Part shown: positions 33,854-43,459 of the stretch, one piece after another | Numbering within the stretch: the first letter of the stretch is position 1 | Layout of the letters: each line of letters begins with the position of its first letter | Assembly (NCBI GenBank): GCA_047605645.1 | Contig: JASGFJ010000017.1 | Coordinates: 1-64,000, forward strand | Direction of reading: 5' to 3' | DNA length: 64,000 nt | From: UBA1309 sp047605645 | Lineage (GTDB): Bacteria > Bacteroidota > Bacteroidia > Bacteroidales > Dysgonomonadaceae | Made by a program: the position numbers and the translations under genes | The notes under the pieces: model-generated | What the model saw: only the letters and a program-made list of their open reading frames with translations | Databases searched by the model: none | Told to the model about the DNA's origin: nothing

Positions 33854-36800
33854 ATGCAAAAATCAGTTAAGAGAGTTTTGTCTTTCATCTTATTTTCCTT
33901 TTTTGTGCTTTGTGGTTCAGCCCAGGGGCAGAAACTAATTAAAGGAAATGTAAAAGACGTTCACGGTGAGCCATTAATCGGTGTAACGGTAGCGATTAAA
34001 GGGAGCACCAAAGCCACAGTGACAGACATTGATGGTAACTATTCTTTGTCGGTACCTAATGATACGAAAATATTGACAGCTACATACGTTGGTATGAAAA
34101 CAGCTGAAAAGACAATTTCAGGAAGCAGTATTCTGAATTTTGTGCTCGAGGATAATAATTCCCAGCTAAATGAGGTTGTTGTTATTGGTTACGGTACCGT
34201 GAAGCGTAGAGATTTGACCGGTTCGGTAGCTTCTGTAAAGGGCGATGCAGTGCAGGCAACGCCGGTGACAAATGTGGCTGAAGCCATTACGGGCAAATTA
34301 GCTGGCGTACAAGTGACGACAACGGAAGGATCGCCTGATGCGGAATTAAGCGTTCGCGTGCGAGGAGGAGGTTCAATAACAGGAGATAACTCTCCTCTTT
34401 ATATTGTGGATGGATTTCCTGTAGCAAGTATTTCGGATATAGCATCCTCAGATATTGAATCAATTGATGTTTTGAAAGATGCTTCATCAACAGCTATTTA
34501 TGGATCACGTGGTGCAAATGGTGTCATCTTGGTGACGACTAAATCGGGCAAAGAAGGTAAATTGTCAATTTCTTATAATGCTTATTATTCCTGGAAGAAA
34601 AATGCAAAGAAACTGGATGTATTATCTACAAAAGATTATGTCCTATGGCAATACGAACTGGAAAACTTAAGAAACAGTAAAGATATTTCATCTTATACCG
34701 ACTATTTTGGAAATTTTCAGGATATGGATCTATTTGACAATGTTCCATATAATGACTGGCAAGATATCGTATTTGGAAGAACAGGGGAGACTTTTAATCA
34801 AAGTTTAAGTTTAACCGGTGGTTCTGAAAAAATGCGTTATTCATTTAATTATACGCATGTGGATGACAAAGCTATCATGTTAGGCTCTAATTACAAACGA
34901 GATAACTTTAGTTTGAAACTGAATACCAATCCTTCTAAAACAACAAAAATCGATCTTTCCGTAAGATATTCCGATACCTATATCAGAGGTGGAGGCACGA
35001 ACAATACAAATAGTACTTACGATTCTGATAAACGTTTGAAATACACTTTGCTTTATCCGCAAATTCCGCTAAATGATCTGCTGACATCATCGACAGATGA
35101 TGAAGAGTTTGGAAATTTGTATAATCCGGTTAAGTCTGTTTCGGAGAATGATAGAAAACAAAGAAGAAAAAATCTGAACATGACCGGAAGCTTTACCTGG
35201 GAGATCGTTAAGAATTTAAAAGCCAAGGTTGAATTAGGAGTTGATGATAACAGAGCTCTGGATAACAGGTTTTATGGAATGACCACATATATTGTAAGGA
35301 ATGTTTATGGAGGATATCCGTCTATTCAATTGCAAAGAACAGATAGCAAATCTTTCAGAAGCACAAATACAATAAATTATGATTTCAAAAAACTTTTGAA
35401 AAAGGATCATTCATTGACAGCTTTATTAGGACATGAATACATCAGAACTCAGAAAAATGTATTAACAAGTATTGTTACCGGATTTCCCGGATCATTTACC
35501 GCAGAAGATGCATGGAAGTTCTCTACGGAGGGTACTGCCTGGTCCACTGACAACAATTATGCTCCCGATGATATCCTGCTGTCTTGGTTTGGACGTGCAA
35601 ATTATGATTTCCAAAGCAAATATCTCCTTAGTGCGACTTTCCGTGCTGATGGTTCTTCTAAATTTGGAGAAGGTAACAAATGGGGATATTTTCCTTCTGC
35701 TTCTGCTGCTTGGCGTGTGTCTTCCGAGAACTTTATGCAAAATACAAAAAACTGGTTAGATGATTTGAAAATACGTTTAAGCTATGGAACTGCGGGGAAT
35801 AATAATATACCTTCCGGACAGATCAGCCAAACTTATTCTTCATCAACTACAGCTTGGATTAATGGCTTTACTAATTATTGGGCGCCTTCCAAGATTATGG
35901 CTAATCCCGATTTAAAGTGGGAGACAACAGTTACAAGAAATGCAGGTTTGGATTATTCTTTGTTTGGAAGTAAGCTGACTGGTTCTGTTGACTTTTATCT
36001 GAATACAACGAAAGATCTTCTTATTAAGTTTCCTATTCCTGGGTCAGGATATGATTACCAATATCGTAATATGGGAAAAACTCAGAATACAGGAACTGAA
36101 TTTACTTTAAACTGGGTGGCAATAGATAATAAGAATGTAGGTTTGAGCTTTAGTGGAAACATTGCATTTAATAAATCTAAGATTAAGTCTTTAGGCGTAA
36201 TGGATGACTTTGGCGCTTATACATACTGGGCTTCTACCGATATAGGAGTAGATTATTGGATTGCCAAAGGTTACTCGGTTGGTAAGATGTATGGTTACAG
36301 ATCGGATGGCAGATATGAAGTTTCTGATTTTAAAGGATATGATGAAACATCTAAAACATGGATTCTTAATGATGGAGTGGCTGATAATTCCGGAATTATA
36401 GGCAATAAACGACCGGGTGCTATGAAATTGAAAGATTTAGTAGGTAATGATGGAATTGTGGATGAAAAAGATAAAGAAATAATCGGTGATGCCAATCCGA
36501 AAAATACCGGAGGTTTTACGATTAATGCCAGATTCCATGGATTCGACTTGTCTGCTGCTTTTAACTGGAGCTACGGTAATGATGTGTATAATGCAAATAA
36601 AATAGAAGGAACCATGTCCGGAAAAGACAGTTACAAATATAGAAATATGTTGTCGGATATGGCAAGTGGCAAAAGATGGACAAATCTAAAGGCGGATGGA
36701 ACAATTAGTAACAATGCTGTAGAGTTGGCTGCAATGAACGCAAATACAACCATGTGGTCGCCTTATACAACAAAGATGATCTTTTCGGATTGGGCTGTTG

Positions 36801-37051
36801 AAGATGGTTCGTTCTTAAGGTTGAATACGTTGACTCTTGGCTATACATTGCCTTCTTCGTTAACGAAAAAGATCCAATTGCAAACCGCACGCTTTTATGT
36901 ATCGGGATACAATGTATTTTGCTTAACTAAATATTCAGGTCTTGATCCGGAAGTATCAACAATTCGCAGTACACCTTTAACTCCCGGGGTTGATTACTCT
37001 GCATATCCTAAAAGCAGACAGTTGGTTGTGGGGGTAAACCTTAATTTCTAA
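33854..37051 (+). CDS. SusC/RagA-type TonB-dependent outer-membrane transporter
   Basis: 1065 residues. Signal peptide to about residue 27 (FVLCGSAQGQ). A CarboxypepD_reg-like domain follows (LIKGNVKDVHGEPLIGVTVA), then the TonB box and plug (LNEVVVIGYGTVKRRDLTGS; VRGGGSITGDNSPLYIVDGF; IESIDVLKDASSTAIYGSRG, the SusC signature), and a 22-strand barrel to the C-terminal LVVGVNLNF. It imports oligosaccharides, here presumably oligogalacturonides, with SusD as lid. Energy would come from a TonB/ExbBD system such as the one at 54.6 kb. susD follows after 20 bases. Confidence 0.95.
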   Translation: MQKSVKRVLSFILFSFFVLCGSAQGQKLIKGNVKDVHGEPLIGVTVAIKGSTKATVTDIDGNYSLSVPNDTKILTATYVGMKTAEKTISGSSILNFVLEDNNSQLNEVVVIGYGTVKRRDLTGSVASVKGDAVQATPVTNVAEAITGKLAGVQVTTTEGSPDAELSVRVRGGGSITGDNSPLYIVDGFPVASISDIASSDIESIDVLKDASSTAIYGSRGANGVILVTTKSGKEGKLSISYNAYYSWKKNAKKLDVLSTKDYVLWQYELENLRNSKDISSYTDYFGNFQDMDLFDNVPYNDWQDIVFGRTGETFNQSLSLTGGSEKMRYSFNYTHVDDKAIMLGSNYKRDNFSLKLNTNPSKTTKIDLSVRYSDTYIRGGGTNNTNSTYDSDKRLKYTLLYPQIPLNDLLTSSTDDEEFGNLYNPVKSVSENDRKQRRKNLNMTGSFTWEIVKNLKAKVELGVDDNRALDNRFYGMTTYIVRNVYGGYPSIQLQRTDSKSFRSTNTINYDFKKLLKKDHSLTALLGHEYIRTQKNVLTSIVTGFPGSFTAEDAWKFSTEGTAWSTDNNYAPDDILLSWFGRANYDFQSKYLLSATFRADGSSKFGEGNKWGYFPSASAAWRVSSENFMQNTKNWLDDLKIRLSYGTAGNNNIPSGQISQTYSSSTTAWINGFTNYWAPSKIMANPDLKWETTVTRNAGLDYSLFGSKLTGSVDFYLNTTKDLLIKFPIPGSGYDYQYRNMGKTQNTGTEFTLNWVAIDNKNVGLSFSGNIAFNKSKIKSLGVMDDFGAYTYWASTDIGVDYWIAKGYSVGKMYGYRSDGRYEVSDFKGYDETSKTWILNDGVADNSGIIGNKRPGAMKLKDLVGNDGIVDEKDKEIIGDANPKNTGGFTINARFHGFDLSAAFNWSYGNDVYNANKIEGTMSGKDSYKYRNMLSDMASGKRWTNLKADGTISNNAVELAAMNANTTMWSPYTTKMIFSDWAVEDGSFLRLNTLTLGYTLPSSLTKKIQLQTARFYVSGYNVFCLTKYSGLDPEVSTIRSTPLTPGVDYSAYPKSRQLVVGVNLNF

Positions 37052-37071
37052 TCAGATAAAAAAATAAAAGA

Positions 37072-38856
37072 ATGAAAAAGTTAATATATTATTCTTTACT
37101 GGGAGTATTTATGTTAGGTGGTCTGTCTTCTTGTTCTTTAGATGCTGACCCCAACTCAGCAACAGATCAACAAGCTGTATTTTCGACCTATGGCTTGGCG
37201 GAAAAAGCAGTTATGGCTATCCATCAATCTTTTGGTGAGACAAATTCTTACCGTGGGCGCTTTATTCCTTATTATGGAATTAATAGTGATGTGGAATGGA
37301 TTAATGATGTAAGTACAGCTAAAATCGGACAAGCAAAATATCAATTGTGTACTTATGCTGCAACGGCAACAAATTCGGAAATGAATACCGATAACAATGC
37401 CTGGGCTAAGATGTATGAAGGTATTGAACGTGCCAATATGGCCATCCAAGGATTACGTGCTTATGGAAATGTTGCATCAGATGCAAGTATGGCTTATCTT
37501 TTAGGTGAAGCCTTGACATTGAGAGCCGTTATTTATCTGGATTTAGTAAAAGGCTGGGGCGATGTGCCTGCCCGTTTTAGTCCGGTCACTTCTGCTACAA
37601 TCTATCTTCCGAAATCCGATAGAGATACTATTTACAAGCATATTCTTGCCGATCTTAAAGAAGCAGAAGATTATGTTGCATGGCCTAATCAAATATCACA
37701 GACGACAAGTACCGAGAGAGTTAGTAAGTCTTTTGTGAAAGGGTTACGCGCACGTGCTGCTCTTTATGCCGGCGGGTACAGTCAGCGTGCAGATGGAATT
37801 CGTTTAAGTAATGATCCAGAGCTGGAAAGAACTGCTATGTATACAATTGCGCGTGATGAATGTCTCGATGTCATTAATGCAGGTTATAATTCACTGGGTA
37901 ATTTCAAAGATAACTTTACCCGTTTGTGTAAGGATGTGGTTACTGCCGGTGCAGAATCATTGTGGGAGATCCCTTTTTCGAAAACTCGTGGACGTAATGT
38001 GTATACATGGGGCGTAAAACATCAGGCTGCAGATCAATATTATAATTACTCCAGTGGTGGAGGTGGTGTGAATGGACCATTACCTTATTTATTTTATGAT
38101 TATGATGTGGATGATGTCCGTCGTGATGTAACCTGCGTCCCTTATCAATGGTCGGCAGAGAGCACAAGCAAACAGGAACTCAGCCAATTGAAAAAGATGT
38201 ATTTCGGAAAACTTCGATACGAATGGATGGATAGAGTCGTGTCGAACTCTACGGATGATGGTATTAATTGGCAAGTAATGCGTTTGGCAGATGTCTATTT
38301 AATGGCTGCTGAGGCAATTAATGAATTGTCCGGGCCTACTGATGCTCAACAATATTTAAAACCGGTTTTGGATCGTGCTTTGCCTGCTGCAAAAGTAACT
38401 TCCTATTTAGCTTCTGTAAGCACAGATAATACGACTTTCTTTAATGCCATTGTAGACCAGCGGGCACTGGAATTTGCAGGAGAAGGATTAAGAAAAGCAG
38501 ATCTAATCAGATGGAATCTTCTAAAATCAAAAATGGATGAAGCTAAAAATAAAATGACACAATTAGCAAATCATGAAGGAGCTTATGCCGATTTGCCAAC
38601 CTATTTATATACAAAATTAGATAAAGATGGTGAAACCCTTTTGATTTATGGTTTAAATCATGGAGATACTGATTCCGAAGGTTTGGCTTTAGTTGCCTCA
38701 TCAGGGTATAGCCAAAGTACTTCAAAATGGATTGGTACTTCGCAATTGCCAGCAGAGATGATCAATCTATTGTATGTGAATAATCCGGATGAGAACCAAT
38801 TCTGGCCGATTTGGCAATATTTTATTGATTCAAGTAATGGTACTTTATCCAACTAA
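37072..38856 (+). CDS. SusD/RagB-type surface glycan-binding lipoprotein
   Basis: 594 residues. Lipoprotein signal MKKLIYYSLLGVFMLGGLSS followed by C21. N-terminal TPR-like helices (AKMYEGIERANMAIQGLRAY, LGEALTLRAVIYLDLVKGWG) are typical SusD, as are VPARF..V and VDQRALEFAGEGLRKADLIR near the C-terminus. It caps the SusC transporter and binds the glycan. The SusCD pair defines this as a polysaccharide utilisation locus. The next gene starts 23 bases later. Confidence 0.95.
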   Translation: MKKLIYYSLLGVFMLGGLSSCSLDADPNSATDQQAVFSTYGLAEKAVMAIHQSFGETNSYRGRFIPYYGINSDVEWINDVSTAKIGQAKYQLCTYAATATNSEMNTDNNAWAKMYEGIERANMAIQGLRAYGNVASDASMAYLLGEALTLRAVIYLDLVKGWGDVPARFSPVTSATIYLPKSDRDTIYKHILADLKEAEDYVAWPNQISQTTSTERVSKSFVKGLRARAALYAGGYSQRADGIRLSNDPELERTAMYTIARDECLDVINAGYNSLGNFKDNFTRLCKDVVTAGAESLWEIPFSKTRGRNVYTWGVKHQAADQYYNYSSGGGGVNGPLPYLFYDYDVDDVRRDVTCVPYQWSAESTSKQELSQLKKMYFGKLRYEWMDRVVSNSTDDGINWQVMRLADVYLMAAEAINELSGPTDAQQYLKPVLDRALPAAKVTSYLASVSTDNTTFFNAIVDQRALEFAGEGLRKADLIRWNLLKSKMDEAKNKMTQLANHEGAYADLPTYLYTKLDKDGETLLIYGLNHGDTDSEGLALVASSGYSQSTSKWIGTSQLPAEMINLLYVNNPDENQFWPIWQYFIDSSNGTLSN

Positions 38857-38879
38857 TTACCTAAATAAAACTTTTTACA

Positions 38880-40421
38880 ATGAAAAATATCAGAAGAAAA
38901 TTATATTTTGCCGGTATAGCTCTTGTTTTATTTATTGTCGGTTGTTCTGACCCTATGGATGAAATTACAAGCTTGACTTTTGACCGGTTGTTTTCTCCGA
39001 CGGAATTTAAAGCGGTTGTACTTAATAAAACAAATGCATTGATTTCTTTTAATTCCGTCAGAGGAGCCGAAGGCTACGTTGCTGAGGTGTATTATCGCTC
39101 TGATTCTACCTTCTCTTCTCCTTACAAAACCATTAACGGAATTACCGGAAGTCCCGATACCATTAAGGGGTTAGAAGGAGAAACCAAATATTTGATTCGC
39201 TTGAAGGCTATTAGCTCTGCAAGCAAGGAGTCTAAATGGGTAACAGATACAATTACCACAGGAGCGGAACAAGTTTTGTATGCCGTGAGTGATAGCGATC
39301 TGACCGCAAAATCTGTTGTTCTCCGCTGGGCACCCGGTCTCAATGTTAGCTCAGTCACCCTTTCGTCAGATGGTACTGAAGTTGTTAATCATACCTTGAC
39401 CAGTGAAGAGATTGAAGCTGGTGCTGTGTCTATTTCGGGATTAACAGGCTCCACTGTTTATACAGCTAAGATATTTAATGGACCCAAACAAAGAGGAACT
39501 ATCAGCTTTACTACATTAATAGATATAGGCGATGCAATTGCCGTTTATCCGGGCGATGATTTAGTAGCCATGTTAAATGCCGCAAATAATGGAGATGCAT
39601 TTGTATTAATGGCCGGTAATTATGTGCTGGGAGATTATTCTATAACTAAGTCAATAAGTATATCCGGATATAAAGCGAGTGAAAAACCGGTTATTTATGG
39701 CAAGTTCACATGCTCTTCCACAGTCGGATATTTGAATTTGAAAAATGTCATTCTGGATGGTACAGCAACCTCTACAGATGTTTCACAGCGAACATCAGTC
39801 TTTGAAGTAAGTACCGGATGTAATTTGAGTGGATTGAGTTTTACCGGTTGTGAGATAAGGAATTATGTGAGAACCCTTATCTACAATAATACATCCGGAA
39901 CTAGTTTGGGCAATATCGTGATTTCTGATTGTATTGTTCATGATTTTCCGGGAACAGGTGGTGATGGTATTGATATCAGGACAGGTGCTCTTACCTCATT
40001 GAAAGTAGAAAATTCCACTTTCTATAAAAGTTTTCGTTCTTTCTTACGATTGCAGGTTTCAGCAGATGTAACATTTACGAACTGTACGTTGTATAAAATC
40101 TGTATTTTGGAAGATTCGAACAATAGTGGATTATTCCGTGCTTCAACAGGAGGAACTTTGTCTGTATCAAATTGTTTATTTGTCGGAATTGGCTCAACGA
40201 GTTATGGTAACTGGTGTAAGAGCGCTTCTAATATGAAAGCAACGACATCGTACAGCAATAATATTTACTATAATAGTCCTAATCTTTGGGCCGGATATTA
40301 TACCTCATCCACAGGAGTTGCTTCTGAAGCGAATCCCCAGTTTGCGGATCCAACCAATGCAAATTTCACGGTAGGGAATGCTCTGGTAACTGCCGGTGAC
40401 CCCCGATGGTTGTCAAACTAA
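38880..40421 (+). CDS. Surface lipoprotein with FnIII-like and parallel beta-helix (DUF4957/DUF5123-type) domains
   Basis: 513 residues. Lipobox LFIVGC places the lipidated Cys at 22. Residues 40-210 contain two FnIII-like repeats (FKAVVLNKTNALISFNSVRG, TAKSVVLRWAPGL). The C-terminal half is beta-helical with no obvious lyase catalytic set (VAMLNAANNGDAFVLMAGNY, FEVSTGCNLSGLSFTGCEIR, NFTVGNALVTAGDP). DUF4957/DUF5123 proteins occur in pectin loci. The position after SusD suggests a surface glycan-binding protein. A lyase activity cannot be excluded. Confidence 0.7.
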   Translation: MKNIRRKLYFAGIALVLFIVGCSDPMDEITSLTFDRLFSPTEFKAVVLNKTNALISFNSVRGAEGYVAEVYYRSDSTFSSPYKTINGITGSPDTIKGLEGETKYLIRLKAISSASKESKWVTDTITTGAEQVLYAVSDSDLTAKSVVLRWAPGLNVSSVTLSSDGTEVVNHTLTSEEIEAGAVSISGLTGSTVYTAKIFNGPKQRGTISFTTLIDIGDAIAVYPGDDLVAMLNAANNGDAFVLMAGNYVLGDYSITKSISISGYKASEKPVIYGKFTCSSTVGYLNLKNVILDGTATSTDVSQRTSVFEVSTGCNLSGLSFTGCEIRNYVRTLIYNNTSGTSLGNIVISDCIVHDFPGTGGDGIDIRTGALTSLKVENSTFYKSFRSFLRLQVSADVTFTNCTLYKICILEDSNNSGLFRASTGGTLSVSNCLFVGIGSTSYGNWCKSASNMKATTSYSNNIYYNSPNLWAGYYTSSTGVASEANPQFADPTNANFTVGNALVTAGDPRWLSN

Positions 40422-40439
40422 CAATGAAAAGATGATGTT

Positions 40440-40491
40440 AAGACAATCTATCTTGTATGTTTTCTTCATGTCGGATAGATTGTCTTTTTTC
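40440..40491 (+). terminator. Strong terminator inside the pectin locus
   Basis: AAGACAATCTATC (40440-40452) pairs with GATAGATTGTCTT (40474-40486), followed by TTTT. It separates the SusC-SusD-lipoprotein unit from the downstream enzymes. Confidence 0.85.
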
Positions 40492-40553
40492 TAAATATGG
40501 AACGTGACCTGCAGCACTTCGTGAAGGTTAATTATTTTAAGATTTTATTTGAC

Positions 40554-42197
40554 ATGAAAAAATTGAACAAAGTACATATCCTCTTGCTCATTTCCTTTTT
40601 ATTTTCTGTGTTAAGTATCAATGCGCAGGGCTACGAATACGAATATTTATACAAAGATTTGCCTTTTTCGATGCCACGTGTATATAAACCAATATTTCCG
40701 AAAAATGAAATATCAATACTTGACTATGGCGGTAATCCGGATGGAATATCGCTTAATACGCAAGCCTTTGCCCGAGCCATGAATGCGCTTGCTGAAAAAG
40801 GTGGCGGGACTTTACGTGTCCCTTCCGGGGTTTGGTATACAGGGCCAATTGTGTTCCAATCGAATATCAATCTTCATCTGGATAAAGGAGCTTTAATTCT
40901 TTTCTCAACTGATAAAAGTTTGTATCCGCTAGTAAATACAGTTTTTGAAGGGTTGGATACAAAACGTTGTCAGTCTCCCATTTCCGGAAAAAATCTGGAG
41001 AACGTGGCGATTACCGGTTATGGCTCTATCAATGGGCAAGGAGAGGCGTGGCGCCCTTTGAAAAGAGAAAAAGTGACAGATTCACAATGGAAAGCCATTA
41101 CGAGTCAGGGAGGAGTACTCAAAAATAAGAATTACTGGTTTCCTTCTGTCGGTGCGATGAAAGGAGATTCAATGAGTGATATGAATGTTCCCACAGGAAA
41201 TCTGACGGATGACCAATGGGAGGAAATTCGCGACTTTCTGCGCCCGGTAATGATTAGTTTTATTGAATGTAAAAATGTATTTTTACAAGGAGTATTGTTC
41301 GAAAACTCACCCGCATGGAATATACATCCTTTGATGTGTGAAAATGTGATTTTGGATAATATTTTTGTGCGTAATCCCGGATATGCTCAAAATGGGGATG
41401 GAGTGGATTTGGAGTCGTGCGTTAACTCTCTAATCGTTAACAGTACATTTGATGTAGGAGACGATGCGATTTGTATTAAATCGGGCAAAGATGAGGACGG
41501 ACGCCGTCGAAACCGTCCCTGTGTAAATACAATTATTGATAATTGTAAAGTTTTTCAGGGACATGGTGGTTTTGTCGTCGGAAGCGAAATGTCAGGTGGC
41601 GTGAAGGACATCATGGTTTCTCATTGCGAATTCCTGGGTACAGATGTCGGACTGCGTTTTAAAAGTAGACGCGGGCGCGGTGGGGCTGTCGAAAATATTT
41701 ATATCAGGGATATTAATATGTTTAATATTCTCACCGATTCATTCTTGTTTGATCTGTATTATGGTGGAAAATCTGCTTCGGAAGCATTGGAAGACGGAGA
41801 TGTGACACCGGTGGACAACGCAATTCCGAAAGCTGATGAAACTACACCGGCTTTCCGTAACATCTATGTGAAAAATCTTATATCACGGAATGCGCGTCGT
41901 GCCATGCTATTCAATGGTATTCCTGAAATGAGGATTAGCAATATCAATGTAGAGAATGTTACTATTTCATCCACCTACGGTGCTGAAATAGCAGAATCTA
42001 ATGATATTAAATTCAATAATGTAAAGATTATTCCGAAGACAGGACCGGCGTTGCATTTTCGCAATGTTTCGAATGTGAATATTAAATCTCTTGAATATCC
42101 TGCTTCGCTGAAAGAAGTTGTCCGGATAGACGGGGATAATAAAAATATCAATCTGCCATCTTCTTTAAAGAAAGAAAATATTAAATACGAAAAATAA
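40554..42197 (+). CDS. Glycoside hydrolase family 28 (second copy)
   Basis: About 547 residues from the ATG at 40554, which starts a signal peptide (MKKLNKVHILLLISFLFSVL) ending near SINAQG; upstream codons are too near the terminator. GH28 motifs: NGDGVDLESC, DVGDDAICIKSGKD, GHGGFVVGSEMSGG and GLRFKSRRGRGG. It differs from the first GH28 in having the canonical NGDG, in its N-terminal region and in its length, so a different substrate or mode (exo versus endo) is likely. The GH105 gene follows 9 bases later. Confidence 0.93.
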   Translation: MKKLNKVHILLLISFLFSVLSINAQGYEYEYLYKDLPFSMPRVYKPIFPKNEISILDYGGNPDGISLNTQAFARAMNALAEKGGGTLRVPSGVWYTGPIVFQSNINLHLDKGALILFSTDKSLYPLVNTVFEGLDTKRCQSPISGKNLENVAITGYGSINGQGEAWRPLKREKVTDSQWKAITSQGGVLKNKNYWFPSVGAMKGDSMSDMNVPTGNLTDDQWEEIRDFLRPVMISFIECKNVFLQGVLFENSPAWNIHPLMCENVILDNIFVRNPGYAQNGDGVDLESCVNSLIVNSTFDVGDDAICIKSGKDEDGRRRNRPCVNTIIDNCKVFQGHGGFVVGSEMSGGVKDIMVSHCEFLGTDVGLRFKSRRGRGGAVENIYIRDINMFNILTDSFLFDLYYGGKSASEALEDGDVTPVDNAIPKADETTPAFRNIYVKNLISRNARRAMLFNGIPEMRISNINVENVTISSTYGAEIAESNDIKFNNVKIIPKTGPALHFRNVSNVNIKSLEYPASLKEVVRIDGDNKNINLPSSLKKENIKYEK

Positions 42198-42206
42198 TCA
42201 CAGTTT

Positions 42207-43388
42207 ATGCATAAGAGAATAATGAAAGTTGTATTTGTATTCCTGGTTGCGTTGGCTGTTTCATCTGTCTCTTTCGCTACAGGCCAAAAATATTATCGAT
42301 GGATGGCTGATTCTGAAATCAAACGGAATCCGGAATCATGGATGTTAGATTTCTCTAAGGCACCTAAATGGAATTATTGCCAGGGACTTGAATTGCAGGC
42401 TATTCTTCAGGTATATAATAAAACTAGCGACGTAAAATATTATGATTATGCCTATTCCTTTGCGGAGCTGATGGTAAATGCAGATGGCGCTATCAAGACA
42501 TACAAACCGGATGAATACAATATTGACCGGATAAATTCGGGAAAAATATTATTTCCAATTTATGAAAAAAGCAAAGAGGAGAGATTCCGACGTGCTTTAG
42601 GGTTGTTGCGTGAGCAAATGCTTACTCATCCAAGGACACAGGATGGTAGTTTCTGGCATAAGAAAGTGTATCCCCACCAGGTTTGGCTGGATGGACTCTA
42701 TATGGCGGGGCCATTTCTGGCTCAATATGGCCGGGTGTTTGACGAACCGGTTTTATTTGATGATGTAGTGCTCCAACTCCTGGATGTGCATAAACGCATG
42801 TATGATCCCAAAACCGGGTTGTATTACCATGGTTGGGATGAAAGCAAACAACAACGTTGGGCAGATGCTCAGACCGGTTTATCTCCGAACTTTTGGTCGA
42901 GAAGCATCGGTTGGTATATGATGGCTATCGTAGATGTATTGGATTATTTGCCATCGAATCATCCCAAACGAGATGAACTGATAAGTGTTTTTGACCACCT
43001 GTGTGCTTCTATAGGGAATTTCCGTGATAAAAAAACGGGAATGTGGTATCAGGTAACAGATAAAGGCGGAAAGGCCGGCAATTATCTTGAGTCGAGCGGT
43101 TCCATTATGTTCATCTATTCATGGGTGAAAGGTGCGCAAAAAGGATATCTGAATAAAACGTATCTGCAAAGAGGAGAAAAGGCTTATGGGCAATTTCTGA
43201 AACGCTTTATTCGTAAAAATAATGATGGAACTATCTCTTTGACCGATGTATGCAGTGTTGCCGGGCTTGGCGGAGACAAGGTGTACAGAGATGGTAGCTA
43301 TGAATATTATATTGGTGAACCGATACGGGATAACGATGCGAAAGCTGTGGGCCCATTCATAATGACTAGTATTTTGTTGGATAAATAA
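42207..43388 (+). CDS. Glycoside hydrolase family 105 (unsaturated rhamnogalacturonyl/galacturonyl hydrolase)
   Basis: 393 residues with a signal peptide (MKVVFVFLVALAVSSVSFAT; start 42207 or the ATG at 42222). The (alpha/alpha)6 barrel family motifs are DGSFWHKKVYPHQVWLDGLY with the catalytic Asp in WLDG, then TGLYYHGWDESKQQRWAD and SPNFWSRSIGWYMMAIVDVL. GH88/GH105 enzymes remove the unsaturated uronate left by pectin lyases, so it works after the PL1 enzyme. A signal peptide places it in the periplasm. It lies in tandem with the second GH28. Confidence 0.93.
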   Translation: MHKRIMKVVFVFLVALAVSSVSFATGQKYYRWMADSEIKRNPESWMLDFSKAPKWNYCQGLELQAILQVYNKTSDVKYYDYAYSFAELMVNADGAIKTYKPDEYNIDRINSGKILFPIYEKSKEERFRRALGLLREQMLTHPRTQDGSFWHKKVYPHQVWLDGLYMAGPFLAQYGRVFDEPVLFDDVVLQLLDVHKRMYDPKTGLYYHGWDESKQQRWADAQTGLSPNFWSRSIGWYMMAIVDVLDYLPSNHPKRDELISVFDHLCASIGNFRDKKTGMWYQVTDKGGKAGNYLESSGSIMFIYSWVKGAQKGYLNKTYLQRGEKAYGQFLKRFIRKNNDGTISLTDVCSVAGLGGDKVYRDGSYEYYIGEPIRDNDAKAVGPFIMTSILLDK

Positions 43389-43409
43389 ATTTGTTTTTAA
43401 TTAAGCAGT

Positions 43410-43433
43410 GAGAGTGGCTCAAGGGTCACTCTC
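43410..43433 (+). terminator. Intercistronic hairpin between GH105 and PL1
   Basis: GAGAGTG (43410-43416) pairs with CACTCTC (43427-43433) around a 10-base loop. No proper T tract follows, so it may be an mRNA-processing or weak termination hairpin. Confidence 0.4.
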
Positions 43434-43459
43434 TGATGCTTTATATAAGCCTTTAAATC

